A DNA stretch of 64,000 nucleotides from Glaciozyma antarctica PI12. Lineage: Eukaryota; Basidiomycota; Microbotryomycetes; Kriegeriales; Camptobasidiaceae. This document shows, piece after piece, positions 22,483-33,948 of the stretch. Position 1 is the stretch's first letter; each line of letters starts with the position of its first letter. Position numbers and translations under genes: made by a program. The stretch covers positions 754,692 through 818,691 of the forward strand of contig KZ627153.1 of NCBI GenBank assembly GCA_002917775.1, read 5' to 3'. A model generated the notes under the pieces. It saw only the letters and a program-made list of their open reading frames with translations, did not search any database and was not told the DNA's origin.

Positions 22483-24005
22483 ATGTCGACCACTGACGCC
22501 ACCGGACGGGTTGAGCTCAAGCATGGCAACTGGAGTCCCGCTGAGGATGCGATCGTACGTTCCCTTTCTCGCTCTCTGCTTTCTACTCCCTCGTACGAAT
22601 CCCCTGTCGATTCTCCCGCCGAATCGGGTCGTCTCGTCGTTCGAGGGGACGTTGTTGTTTACTGCGCCGGACACCGGACAAGACGAGGGAGGACACCCGT
22701 TCACTCGGTCGACGGGAGTACGGGGCGAGCTGAAGCAGATGGGAGCGATGCGTTCGTTGCAGTGCGCGCCTGCGAGGGAACGCAAGTTGACCCCGTGACT
22801 CTACCGCAGCTCATCTCCCTCATGGCTCTCCCCACCCCACCGACCTGGCTCGAGATTGCCGAGGCGCACTTTCCCGACACTCGCAACGCGAATCAGCTTC
22901 GCCACCGCTGGGCCGACGTCCTGAAGCACGGAGGGAGGAGGAAGAGTGGTACCGCTTCTCGCAGGAAGAGCGCGGCTGGTGATGGTGAGGGTGCGTCCTG
23001 GTCAAGGCGAGCGCGGGAGAGGAGCTAACGACCGCTGTAAAGGAACAAAACAGCGCGTCAAGAGGCGTCCTGGTCGCCCGAAGCAGACGTTCACGCACGA
23101 GGAGGACGAGGTCGTTCTTCAGCTTCACAACGAGGTCGGCTTGTCGTTCGGGTCGATCGAGAGGGACTACTTCCCCGAAAGGAGCACTGGCTCGATCGAA
23201 GCGAGGTACAACAAGTGCGTCGTCCTTTCGCCGGCCTCGCAGGACCCAGCTAACCCCGACCTCGGAGGCTCACCTACCGCCCCTCCTCCCCTCCTCCCTC
23301 CCCTCCTCGCGGACCCTCCACTCGTCCCACGCTCAAGTCCCTCCCCGCTCCTCGTCAGGCCCCCAAGAAGCAGCCCAAGTCCTTCCCTCCTCCCCAGCGC
23401 ACAAATGACCTCTTCTACGACGGTCCCCTCGGCTCGTCGGATCCGTCGAGCGACTGTGCTGAAGCGGGGAGGACGCTAGTGCTGATGAGGAGCAAGTCCT
23501 TCGACAACGAGAACCGGTGCGTTCCTTTTCTCCCACTACCACCTCGGCCTAGCTGACGTCCCAACGACGCAGCTTCATCCCACCTCAGGCGCAGAGCAAG
23601 CCACGCGCCCGCGCGCCACTCTCCCCCGTCAAGCCTCGCTCCATCGCTCCTCCCTCCACGCAGCGCTCTCTCACCGCCTCGACGATTCCGACTCCCGCGA
23701 CCCCTCCGTGCCCTCTCCACTTCCTCGCCACGCACGCCTCCACCGCCCTCCCCGATCCCACGCCCGACGCCCCTCGCATCACCTACTCCCTCACGCCCTT
23801 CGTCCCTCTCCCTTCTCTCTCCTTCTCCCAGTCTAACGACGCGCCGTTCGAGGAGGTTAGGAAGAAGTTGTGCAAGGAATTGAGGGTCGGAGAGGAGGAG
23901 GTCATGTTGGTGGATGAGAGGGGGGAGAGGGTAGGGTGGGAGGAGACGCCGATGGGGAGGGGGATGAGGGGCGGGGAGGGGTGGAGTGTTGGGGTTAGGG
24001 CGTAG
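22483..24005 (+). CDS. Myb/SANT-domain protein (putative DNA-binding regulator)
   Basis: Likely nuclear DNA-binding protein. The first SANT repeat is created by splicing: GNWSPAEDAI is joined across a 255-nt intron (22556-22810) to LISLMALPTPPTWLEIAEAH and NQLRHRWADVLK, with tryptophans at the expected positions. The intron is a multiple of three and open, so read-through is possible but would split the repeat. A basic linker (KQRVKRRPGRPKQ, AT-hook-like) precedes a second repeat, FTHEEDEVVLQLHNEVGLSF...GSIEARYNK. A proline-rich tail ends in MGRGMRGGEGWSVGVRA. About 330 residues. The frame is continuous throughout. The target genes are unknown. Confidence 0.78.
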
Positions 24006-24189
24006 GAGAGTTCTGTGCTTAGTGTTTCCGTGCCAAGTGATTCGTGAGTCTGCTGCTGTTAGTGTTATTCCCAATGCATGCTGTGTTCGTGCGATGCCGA
24101 GGAAGAGAGTGAGCAGTTGAGAGCAAAGCGAGCGAGAGCAGAACGGCGGCGACAAGACGTCGGGCAAAGTTGCGATCTATTCCTTCTCC

Positions 24190-25548
24190 TCATCCGTACA
24201 GTCCTGCAACCGAATCCATCAGCCCCAACCAACGAGAAAGCGAAGGAAGAAGAACGCACCATGATACACATAATACCCCGGCAACCCCACCAGCTTCCCT
24301 CCCAACTTCTTCGCAATCTGCGCGAACCCCTCCGTTTCGAGCTGGTGATCCACAGGCCAGGCGGGGAAGATGGCTCCTGAGCGGTGCAGGTCGGCGTGTA
24401 CGAGAGTCGTGCAGCCTCCGACGCCGTCGAGAAGCATCGTGGAGGGAGTGGTGGCGGTGAGAGGGTAAAGGTCGGCCATGTTGAGGCGGTTCGTCTTGAG
24501 TTGCTCGTTGTAGCCTGCAAAAAAGGCGATGGTTTAGTGAGGGCGAGAAGAGAGGCGATGGGCGAGCTCACCTTCTATTAGGACGTCGTCGGGAGCGAGC
24601 TTCGACTTCATCTCGAGGGATTCAGGCGTCTCGGCCCAGTTGTTGCGATCGTACGATCTGCGTTCAGGGAATCAGCGACTTCCTGCGCAAATAAGGAGAG
24701 GAAGGACGCACCCCATCTCGTTGTACGTCTTCCACATACAGTTCGGCACGACCACATCCGCCTTCTCGCTCTTCGCGTAGCCCAACAGCGTCTGCACCAA
24801 ATCCTTCTCGTACTCGACGACATCGACATCGATCCACAGCGCCCAATCTACCCCGGGCACCATAGCCGCTCCCAACAACCACGTCCTACTCTTCGCCAAC
24901 AACTTTCTCCTCCCAACCTGCAGGTCGAAATCGTGCCTCGCTCCTCCAACATTATCGTTCTCCCCATTTCCAGCCTCGGCGAAATCCTTCTTGAAGACTG
25001 AAATACGCCCGTAGCGCGCTTTGCTCGGTCGGGAGTACTGTCGCTCGTCGGCGAGTTCGAGAGCGCGGGTGTAGGTCGTGTCGGAAGAGTCGGAGACGAG
25101 AATACCGAGGTTGGAGTAGGTAGGAGTCTGGAAGAAGAGGGAGACGAGTAGGTGGAAGAAGTGCCAGATGTGTTCGATCGAGTTCTTCATCGGGCAGAGG
25201 ATCTGCGGGTGTGGGTTGTTAGCGGAATCCGTTCGGCGGAGGGGAGGGGCACACCATCACAACTTGATCTGGCCTGGTAGGGCGGTGGGTAGTCATCTGC
25301 GTTGATCTCGGCGTCTCCCAATCCCTCGCTACGACCCGGTGTCCTCCTCCCAGCCTCACATGCTCTCCCGCGCCCGTAAGGCCGAACAGCCAGGCGAGGA
25401 AAAGGACCAATGCGATGACGCCGATGAAGAAGGAGAGGGGCGAAGCGAGGAGGGAGGCGAGGATGATGCGGTACGATGGGGTTCGGGTCTCGCGGTGGGA
25501 GAAGTAGGGGCGAGTTGAGGGGAGGGAGGAGTGGCGCGAGGAGAACAT
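24190..25548 (-). CDS. GT62 mannosyltransferase (Mnn9/Anp1/Van1 family)
   Basis: Golgi mannan polymerase subunit that extends the alpha-1,6 backbone of N-glycans. A type II membrane protein: short basic N-terminus, one hydrophobic segment (SFFIGVIALVLFLAWLFGL) at residues ~35-57, then the catalytic domain. Motifs: NSIEHIWHFFHLL, DWALWIDVDVVEY (the DxD-type metal site), ADVVVPNC, MLLDGVGGCTTLVHAD and HQLETEGFAQIAKKLGG. Introns separate the exons ending at KTYNEMG, DVLIEG and YYVYHG; the last exon adds only LYG. About 340 residues, somewhat short for the family but complete in motifs. Which of the three yeast paralogues it matches cannot be settled by eye. Confidence 0.88.
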
Positions 25549-26489
25549 CTGTGCAGAAACGAACGGGTCAGAAAGCTGAGCGGAGTTGGAGTGAAAGCGT
25601 GTGCGCAAAGATTCCTGGCTCTGAGAGGAGCAGATACCAGGACGAGGGGGAGGGGGGGATCATTCGCTGGCGAGCGTTCCTCCATCTTGCCATCGCACCA
25701 GCGCTCCTTCTCTCGCACATTAGCCCTTGCGCGCCCATTCATAGATCCACAGAAGCTGTTCCCAGCTTGTCAAACGACTGGAACTCCTCCATCGGCACTG
25801 CAGTCCTCCCCTCCTCAGCAGCGCTAGTTCCAGTCCGCCCATTCGAATCGCATCCAACGCAGCGCACAGGCAAAGAAAAGACCTCCTCGCTGCCGGCATC
25901 AGCTCCGCGCTCGTCCAGAGTCCCTACTCGTCCTCCCAAGCTCCAGCCAGTCGACTCACCGAATGCCCGAATGACCTAGCGACTCCTTATCCTCCGAGCT
26001 CTCGAGTACCAGCGAGCCTATAGCTATCCCTTCCAACGTGCTACTCTGATCCTGCCTGCGGTCGGGGTGGGGTTGGACGACCTGCACGACTGGAGTCAGG
26101 AGCGTTCTAGTCGGAGGCAGAACGGGAGGTAGCTCTGCGGGGACGGCGGGGTGAAGCTCACCTGAATGCACCTGCTTGTATCGTGCAGTCGGGCACTGCT
26201 CGGTACGCTCCTGGCCTGACCTTGAAGGGAGACGGCGAAGTGAACAAGGACAGGCTGTCCTGGCCAGCCCGGGCTTGACCTCCTCCCTCCTCCTCCCTCG
26301 CCTCTCTCCGAACAGCTCAAAGAGCTCAGCAGGGCCGACCATACAGTCCCTTAGAATAGGCCTGATCAGGCGTGAACGTACGTCCTCGTCTCAGCCTCTC
26401 TCGCCCAGTTCCCGCTGTCCACCTCGGCTTCCCAGCTCCCCCTCCTCGACCACAGCGCCGCGCAGGATAAGGATACCTCAGGACTCAGG
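25549..26489. other. Divergent promoter region, GT62 and ALG10
   Basis: About 940 bases between two head-to-head glycosylation genes. No internal gene is recognised. Confidence 0.6.
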
Positions 26490-28269
26490 ATGAGCTTGAG
26501 GTATTGGACAGCGTACACGGCGTACGCCAGCAGCGCTCTCGCCGTAGCTCAGCTCATCAACTCTGCCGTCCCCGACGCCTACATGGTCCGTCTTCCTCCC
26601 CTCCAGCACCCCAGCCACAGCTAACCAGTGCGGACAGGACGAGCTGTTCCATATCCCTCAAGCTCAAGCGTACTGCCGAGGCGACTTCGCCACCTGGGAC
26701 CCGCACGAAGCGCTCTCCAGCGCTCTAGCTCCACTCCGCCCTCTTCTCCCGCCTCTCCTGCCGATCACCAGCTCTCCGACTGCTGAACACCTTCTTCCTA
26801 CTCCTCCTCCCTCCACTCTATGCGACACTCTTCCGCCTGATCCGACATCCGGTCCTGAGGCCTTCGACGATGGGCAAGGTGACGCCGTCCAAGTTGGCCA
26901 AGGGCGAGGTGGAGAGAGGGGAGGAAGGGGACCAGGGGATTGTATTGGCGTGCTTTCCGGTCGTCGCGTTCTTTGGATGGCTGTACTACACGGACTTGGG
27001 GAGCTTGGTCGGCGTACTGCTCTCGCTTGCGATGAGCTTGCAGGGGAGGTGGGGACTGTCGGCGCTGGTAAGTGCGTTTGATTCGATAGATTTCAAGGAG
27101 CTGATGAAGAGAACGCAGGCAGGTGCAGCGGCGTGCTGGTTCAGGCAGACGAACATTATCTGGTTGGCTTTCATCGCTGCGACGGCGGTGGTGAGATCGC
27201 TGCAAGCGCGCTCGGAGCTGTACGATCCTTCGTTATCCAAGGCACAACTGCGTACGTTCTATGAATTACCCGAGTGGAAGTCACTGACCCTAGGAGCAGG
27301 CGACATCCCCTTCTCCCTCTACTCTCTCGCCTCACACTCGCTTCAGAACCTCCCCCTCCTCGCACCCCTCTTCGCAGCGTACATCCCCGTTTTCGTTGCA
27401 GCAGGTGCATTTGTCTATTGGAACGGCGGGATCGTTCTCGGTGCGTTGCTTTCCACAATCTCGCCCCGACCTCGCTAACGGCCGCGAGCAGGGGACAAGC
27501 TCAACCACGTCCCGACCTTCCACTTCCCACAGCTGTACTACTTTACAGCTTTCAGCGCTGTTTTTCTTGCTCCTGTGACCCTGAGTCCTCGCGCTGTAAA
27601 GGCCTCCATTCGCTCACTCGTCGGTTCACCGAGGTTCGTCTCTTCGCCGCCGTTGCGAGCCTCACTAACCCCCTTGCAGCCGAATCCTCCTCACCCTCCT
27701 CACTCTCATCGGCATGTGCTGTACCATCTCTCGCTTTACGTGCGTCCTGCCTCGTCTCGTTTCGACCTCGGATCTAACGAGCTCATCGCAGTATCGCCCA
27801 CCCCTTCCTCCTCGCCGACAACCGACACTACGCCTTCTACATCTGGCGACGCATCATCAACCCCCACCCTCTCGCTCGCTACATCCTCACTCCTGCATAC
27901 TTCCTCGCCGCGCACATCCTCTTCTCCTCCCTCGGTCCGTCCCCCCTCCTCCATCCCTTCCTGCGCTGACCTCAGTACTCCTCAACAGCCGACTCACAAA
28001 CCCTCACTCTCCTCCCGACCCTCCTCTACATCCTCTCCCTCGCTCTAACCCTCATCCCCTCGCCCCTCATCGAGCCGCGCTACTTCTTAATCCCCTACAT
28101 CCTCCTCCGACTGCATCTACGAATCCCAGGGGGAGCGAAGGAGAGGCGGTGGAGGCTGGCGATCGAGGGACTGGTGTATTTGGCGGTGCTGGGAGGGACG
28201 GTGAGGGTCTTCGTGGGGAGGGGGTTTAGGTGGGAGGGGAGGGAGGACGTGATGCGATTTATGTGGTAA
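26490..28269 (+). pseudogene. ALG10: Dolichyl-P-glucose alpha-1,2-glucosyltransferase Alg10, damaged near the active site
   Basis: Alg10 adds the last glucose to the lipid-linked oligosaccharide in the ER membrane. The protein starts MSLRYWTAYTAYASSALA. After an intron it has DELFHIPQAQAYCRGDFATW, then many transmembrane segments: LRLLNTFFLLLLPPLY, WFRQTNIIWLAFIAATAV, DKLNHVPTFHFPQLYYF, HPFLLADNRHYAFYIWRR and EPRYFLIPYILLRLHLR, ending DVMRFMW. Between DP (about 26,702) and LHSALFSRLSC (about 26,730) the family motif ITTPPGLY is missing. The bases there do not keep the frame, include an in-frame TAG, and contain no GT donor. The rest of the gene is intact over some 1.5 kb. It is either a recent loss-of-function allele or a local assembly fault. 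Confidence 0.8.
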
Positions 28270-28344
28270 TGCAAGAGGTCGCCGAGGTTTGGGGAACAGA
28301 CGTGGCTCTCTGCTCCCTGCTCGCTCTTGTACGCAACAATTCGT

Positions 28345-29345
28345 ATTCAAAGAACCGCGTCGAGTCCCGCTCCGTATCGTGAAGAGAAATAGTGATGAGG
28401 CGAGTCCAGTCGGCAGGGGAGGGGAAGGAAGGATGGCGGATGATGCATGAGAAAAGGACTCCGAGGTCGTTGAAGGTGCGTTAGTCGACGGGTACTGGCG
28501 CGCCCTCGCTTGAGCGAGTGAACAAGTTGAGTGCAGGCGTGCCGGAAACGATCCAGGTCGAATCGGTGCGGATCTGAGAGCGAGTAGGTAAGTTGACGTC
28601 GAGGATGCGAAGAATGATAGACCTCACCTGCTCGGCCATGGATCGACGGTTGGTGCCGTTGGCGAAGACGTGTCCCTCGTCGATTATCATCCTCTTCCAG
28701 TGGCAATGCTGGAGCAGGGAGCCCTTTGGAAGCTGCGCGAAGTCGTCCTGGAGAACGCCGAACGTGATGAGGACGACATCAAGGTCGGTCGACGTGCTCG
28801 CGAGAACGAGACGTCGAATCTCGCGGAAAGATTCCAACTTGAGGTACCCGGGCTAGACGTGCTTCGCAAGTTCGCTCTCCCACTGCGAAAATCCTGCGTC
28901 GGGAACGACAACGAGGGTTGCAGCCGTGAGGCGTACCCTCGCTGGGGGTTCCTGCGCTGCCTTCTCCGCGCTGCGAGGTCGGAGGTGAGGTGGGGGAGCA
29001 GCGAAGTAGTAGGGTCCTGTCGCATCGTGATCTGACGCGACGATCTGAGGGGAGGAGCCGTCCGCCGATCTCGCGTCCGGGAGCTGACCGCGAGTCGAGA
29101 GGACGAGAGCGATACAAGTCGCCGTCTTGCCGAAGCCCATCTCGTCGGCGCTGGTCAGTTGCTAGCAGTCAGCACCAGCTTCGGGAAGGTATAGACGATA
29201 TCGAGGAGGCGACGTACGGGAATCCACCTCTCGGGTCAGGCACGTTCGGCGCATCCATTCGGACTTCTCCCGCCACGCCGACGAAGAACGAAGCTCCAGT
29301 CACGACGTCGAAGCAGAGACGATAGGAGGGATGGAGGGAGTCTTA
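28345..29345 (-). pseudogene. SNF2 helicase first-lobe (ATPase) fragment
   Basis: On the minus strand the spliced frame reads YRLCFDVVTGASFFVGVAGE, then GGFP joined across an intron (GTACGT to GACCAG) to ADEMGFGKTATCIALVL, the Walker A motif. It continues ATLVVVPDAGFSQWESELAK, LDVVLITFGVLQDDF, WKRMIIDEGHVFANG (DEXH box), STWIVSGTPALNL, and after a further intron FNDLGVLFSCIIRHPSFPS. There is an in-frame TAG at 28853-28855. The piece has no start, no N-terminal domain and no second lobe. It corresponds to the part absent from the SNF2 gene at 19.06-21.85 kb, in the opposite orientation. Its 5' edge abuts a truncated F-box gene near 29.33-29.35 kb; its 3' edge lies about 75 bases past the ALG10 stop. 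Confidence 0.78.
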
Positions 29346-30364
29346 TGGTGCGAGCTCTCGGACCAACATCATCGCCAACGACGCCTGGCAGGTCAAACGT
29401 GGTCAGCTCGTGACTCGCATGTCACCAACCTCAGCGTCTCGTCCATCTCTGACCTCGTCGAGCTCTTCACGCACCAGCTCCCCGACTACGGTCGACTCGT
29501 CGAAGCCGTTCTGCTCGGCGACACTCCCCCTTCCTCCCAGCGAGACCAAATTCCCGCCGACATCGAGTCCATTACCGGCCTTCGTCCTCCTCGCAGGAGA
29601 GCCCCGCCGACTCAGTGGCGCCTCATTCTCCTCGCTGCCATCCTCCCTCTCCTCTCGAACCTCGCTCGCCTCTCCTTCGACGTCGCGATGGTCGAGCATA
29701 GCTGGAACCTCTCCCCGCTGCTCAAAGCTATCGGCGAGACGCACGTCCAAGAGCTCATCATCATCCAAGCGGGAGAGCAACGGCAGGTCCACGAGGGAGA
29801 CTTCTGGATCGTCTCCGAGCTCATCGAGCTATTCCCACTTCGTCGAAAGCTCACCTTCCGCATCACGAAGTCGAACGACTTTTACCCCCACAACCGCAAT
29901 AACGACAACTTCTTTTCATTTCGCAAAGCGATGGCCTCGCTCAAGCGCCTCGAATCCCTCGCTATCATCGGCGACTTCAATCTCTTCCAATTCCACAGGT
30001 ACGACGCCCTGGCGGAGCTGGACTGTCCGCTGAAGGAGTTGATTGTCGCGTGCGGTTCCCCTCCCGAGCACAACACTCTCTTGCTCTTCCTCGCGCGCTT
30101 CGAGAAGACGCTGCAGTACGTCCGCGTGGACGAGGACGCGGAGGATGAAGGGTCATATTGGCCGAGGGAGACGGTGGGGTCGTGGTGTTGGAAGCGGGGA
30201 TAAAGGCTGACGTAGAAGATTGGAAGAAGAAGAAGTCTCTGGGGACGATAGGCGACGTCGACGAGGGCGTTTGGGGCTGGCGTGAGGAGGAGATGAGGAT
30301 CGCGGGCGCGGAGGACGAGGTCGCGAGGAATTCGAGCTCGGATGCGGGGGAATCGTGGGAATAG
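29331..30364 (+). pseudogene. F-box/LRR-like protein, paralogue 5, 5'-truncated
   Basis: Aligns with paralogue 1 from just after its F-box: HVTNLSVSSISDLVELFTHQ matches TVDLSKASLSALAQFLSKQV. Further matches are QWRLILLAAILPLLSNLARL, TFRITKSNDF, LESLAIIGDFNLFQFHRYDA and CPLKELIVACGSPPEHN. No F-box core precedes this. The C-terminal end (GIKADVEDWKKKKSLGT, WGWREEEMRIAGAEDE) lies in a different frame after WCWKRG, with the shift near 30,195-30,205. It starts at the edge of the SNF2 fragment, so the two fragments share a breakpoint. Confidence 0.7.
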
Positions 30365-31020
30365 TATGGGGAAGATGATGATGATGGGGAGTGGCTTGCA
30401 AGTTATCTCTAAACCGGAGTGAAGGATGGGCTGCAATCGCGTTGGTGGCGTTCCTCAGCTCTTCCTTCATACGCTACTTCGTCGCTTCGTATCTGCTCGT
30501 CTTCGCCTTCACCCTCACTTCTCCACCCGACGTCTCTCACCACGCACGACGTCGCCCCCGCCAACTCGATCTCCGCCTTCGCACGCCCGTCCTCGCATCA
30601 TCCCGTCTTCCCCACCTGCACAACCTCTCACTCCGCTCCCTCGTCACTCCCAGAGAAAGAATCCGAGAGGAGCAGACGATCGAGAGCAGAGAGAGCAGAG
30701 CGACCTGTGTGTCGACGAATTCTCGCGACCTCTCACCTCGCTCACTCCCTCCCTCCCTCCAGCCGCACCAGTTTGCAGCCGGAACGCAGGAGCAGTAAGG
30801 AGATGCACGCCATCGGCAGGAGGAGAGAGAGCAGCTCCCTCACGTCCTCGAGCACCCTCACCTCGCCAACACGCCCACCTCGCCAACTCCTTCGCCCTCT
30901 CATCCCGATCCAGCTCTCACGCAACGACAAGAAACGAGGTGGTGAGAAATCATTCTATTGCTCGAACGAACCCTTTCTCCCCTCTTTTGATAACATCTCC
31001 ACACGTAAAAAGACCTCTGC
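30365..31020. other. Intergenic, F-box 5 fragment to citrate synthase 3' end
   Basis: About 650 bases with no recognised gene. Serine/arginine-rich open frames here look like by-products of CT-rich sequence. Confidence 0.55.
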
Positions 31021-33948
31021 TTACATCTTCTCGACGAGCTTGGTGATGGCCTCCATCGAGAGCGACTTGGGGCGCTCAAGCTATTCAACCTCGTCAGCAT
31101 CCTACACGAACTGGAGAAGGAAAAGGAACGCACAGGAAGTCCAAGAGCGCGGTCCCAAACGAGCTGAGAGAGAGCTCCCATCGCGCGAGAAGTTCCGAAG
31201 GTGACGGTGTAGAACGACTGCTGGGTGAGGCCGTAGTGCCAGAGGAGGGATCCAGAGACCGAGTCGACGTTGGGGAAGGGGTTCTTGGTCTTTCCGTGCT
31301 CGGTGAGGACTCCGGGAGCGACCTCGAAGAGCTGTTTCGTTCCCGCGTCAGTGCTGGCCTCGGAAAGGGGGAAGGAAGGGACAAACCTGGTTCACGAGCT
31401 TGAAGACGGGGTCGGAGGCGAGCTCGGGGCGGCTGAGAGCGAACTGCTGGAGAGCGATGAAGCGAGGGTCGGGCTTGCGGAGGACGGCGTGGCCGTATCC
31501 AGGGATGACCTGTCCGTTTCCGAGCGTCTTCCAGATGAACTCGACGACCTGCTCGTTGGTGGGGGTATCTCCGAGCTCCTTCTGCATGGCTGTGCGGGGG
31601 CGGGGTCAGCGACGCTCTGAAGGAGGGGAAGGAGAGGGACGTACCGAGGATGAAGCGGAGAACCTCCTGGTTGGCGAGTCCGTGAAGAGGACCAGCGAGT
31701 CCGCAGAGGGCGGCGGAGTAGGAGAGGAAGGGGTCCGAGAGGGCGGATCCAACGAGGTGAGTGGCGTGGGCCGAGACGTTTCCACCCTCGTGGTCAGCTG
31801 CGTCGGGGACGTACGTTAGCAAACGTTACATCGCAGAACGAGAGAGGACGCACTGTGGAGAGCGTTGTAGAGACGGATCACATCGACGAATCCAGCCGAG
31901 TCTCCGAAACCGATCTGGTTGGCAAAGTTCCACGAGAGATCGCGGTCCTTCTGGAGGGGAGCGATCTTGGAGGCACCTCCGAGGTAGAGGTTGTTGTAGA
32001 TGCCTGCGTCGAGCGTTGAGCGTCAGTTCGTCGTTTCTTGACGCACGGAGAGAGGATTGACGAACGAGCGGCAACGGTGAAGGACTTGGCAACGCAGTCG
32101 AGCGAGTCCTCGAGGGTGGGCTGCCAGTACTCGGCCTTCTTCATTCCCTTGGTGTAGGCGGCGGCAAACTTGGAGTCGTGGTTGAGGGCGGCGGTGGCAA
32201 TGACGAACTGGGTCATGGGGTGGAGAGTGGTGGCTGCGTTGGCGTAAAAGCGTTAGCAGTCGCTCCGGCCCAGAGAAGGACAGAGGAACGCACGGAGAGC
32301 GTCAATGATCTTCTCGAGGTAAGCGGGGAGCTCAGCGCGGGAAGCGAGGTCGTGCTGGAAGGCGATGGTCTCCTCGGCGGTGGGGACCTTGGAGGTAAGG
32401 AGGTACCAGAACATGGCCTCGGGGAGCATCTCCTTTCCGTCGGGAGCGGTGGGGAGGACGGCCTGGCACTCGGGAATGGTGCGGCCCCAGAAGCGGATAC
32501 CCTCCTCAGAGTCGAGGACGGAAGGCTCCCAAAGCATGGCCTTGATGCCGCGCATGCCACCTGCGTCCTAGGCGTTAGTGCGAGTTCTTCGAGCGCTCAA
32601 GGAGAGCGACGCACCGAAGACCTGCTCGACGGTCACCTCTCCGAGGACCTTGGTTCCGTGGTCGGCACGGATCTGCTTGGCAAGAGCCTGGCGGACGGGG
32701 ATGATCTCGGCGAGGGTCTCTTGGATGGTCTGCGAGGGGGAAGAGTTAGCGTGCGTTTTGAAGCGGCGGGTGGTGTAAGATTCGAAGGGAGGGGAAGCGA
32801 GCGCTAGCCGCTTGGACTCAGAGCAACGCTTTCTCCAGGCTTACACTAGGAGAGGCGCTACTCGAGCCGTGCGCGAAGCTCGCTCCGTACGAACGCGTTC
32901 CACGAAAGCACACATGGGCTGAGCTGCTTGCTCTGTGCCAAAACGCTACCCGGCGTAGCTTCTGCTCCATTCTCCGACGCCAACGAAAGAGGGTACGGCG
33001 GGCGGAGCAACTCGCATGGCTGCAGCCCAGCAGAGGGTGCAGCGTCTAAGCTCTGCAAGTCATTCCAGCAGGGCGACTGGCTGTCCTCCGCCTGTCGCAA
33101 GCCCAAGTCCATGCACCGTGTGCTGCCAAGGCACTGCAGCACGCATGTCAAGCACATACGAGTTCCTCTCCCTCAAGCTCGAAGGCTGAAGGCTAGGACG
33201 AGAGAACCTTGCTCGCAACCTAGCAGAGACTCGTCAGAGCAGCTGTGCTCGTTCGAGTCTCCCGCAGGCGTGAGTTCAGACCCCTCCCCTCATCTGCAGC
33301 TCGGCGTACTGCTGGGAGGCCAAAATACACCCCGCAGACACCAGGTCACCGCGTCGGGGAATATTGGGGGAACTCGTGCGGCTGACGAACAGCCTGTAGT
33401 GCAGCAGAGCGGGCGAGCGAGTGCTCGTCTACTCAAACTGTTCTCCAGTGGTCCAGCGTAGCTACACGCACCCCATCATTCCCACCGCGCAAGAGATGGG
33501 CAGACCACAAGGGACGGGGCCCTCTCAGCCCGAAAAAGGGACGAGAGCGCCTCAGGCAGCCCAACCCAGCTTCCGCCGAGTGCACGCCGAGCTGCTCTCC
33601 CTCCTCCAGTCCTCGCCAGTGTGCGCCAATGCAGCGCCCGACCATCCCGCGCCCTCCCCGCCTTCACGCCGACCTCATCGCCCGAAATCAGCTCCTCCGA
33701 ACCCTTGGTCCCCCCAAACACTGCCCGTTCTGCAACCCGGTGCGACCAGAAGCTCAGCTTACCTTAGTGGATCCATAGCGGACACCGGCGACCTTGACGG
33801 CCTGGCTGAAGGAGCGCTGAGAAGTGCCGAAAGTTGTCGGAGAGAAGGTGGGGTGATGAGAGGGACTTTGATCAGCGCTTGCGCCTGGTTCAAGGTAAGA
33901 GGCGGGACTTACACCTGCGAAGCGGGAGGAGCGGGAGATGGAGAGCAT
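31021..33948 (-). CDS. CIT1: Citrate synthase, mitochondrial
   Basis: Condenses acetyl-CoA and oxaloacetate to citrate in the TCA cycle. About 475 residues. The start at 33948 opens [12 protein letters not shown] then [18 protein letters not shown], a basic, serine-rich mitochondrial presequence. Catalytic signatures: [18 protein letters not shown] (first histidine), [16 protein letters not shown] (second histidine) and [16 protein letters not shown] (aspartate). [20 protein letters not shown] and the C-terminus TKLVEKM also match. Exons after the first two are small and intact. Intron 2 is 1033 nt, against about 50-60 nt for the rest. A peroxisomal C-terminal tripeptide is absent, which supports the mitochondrial form. 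Confidence 0.95.
32730..33762 (-). other. Giant intron (1033 nt) in citrate synthase
   Basis: The donor GTAAGC follows GGATCCACTAAG and the acceptor CTCGCAG precedes ACCATCCAAGAG. The join gives [14 protein letters not shown]. No internal exon or other gene was recognised inside. Confidence 0.85.

Noticed and set aside
33240-33275. A T-loop-like GTTCGAGTC inside the citrate synthase intron as a possible tRNA
   Set aside because: No matching anticodon or D arm, and no A box at the right distance.
32858-33461. Open frames inside the citrate synthase giant intron
   Set aside because: Short, family-free and on both strands; the flanking splice join is exact and well supported.
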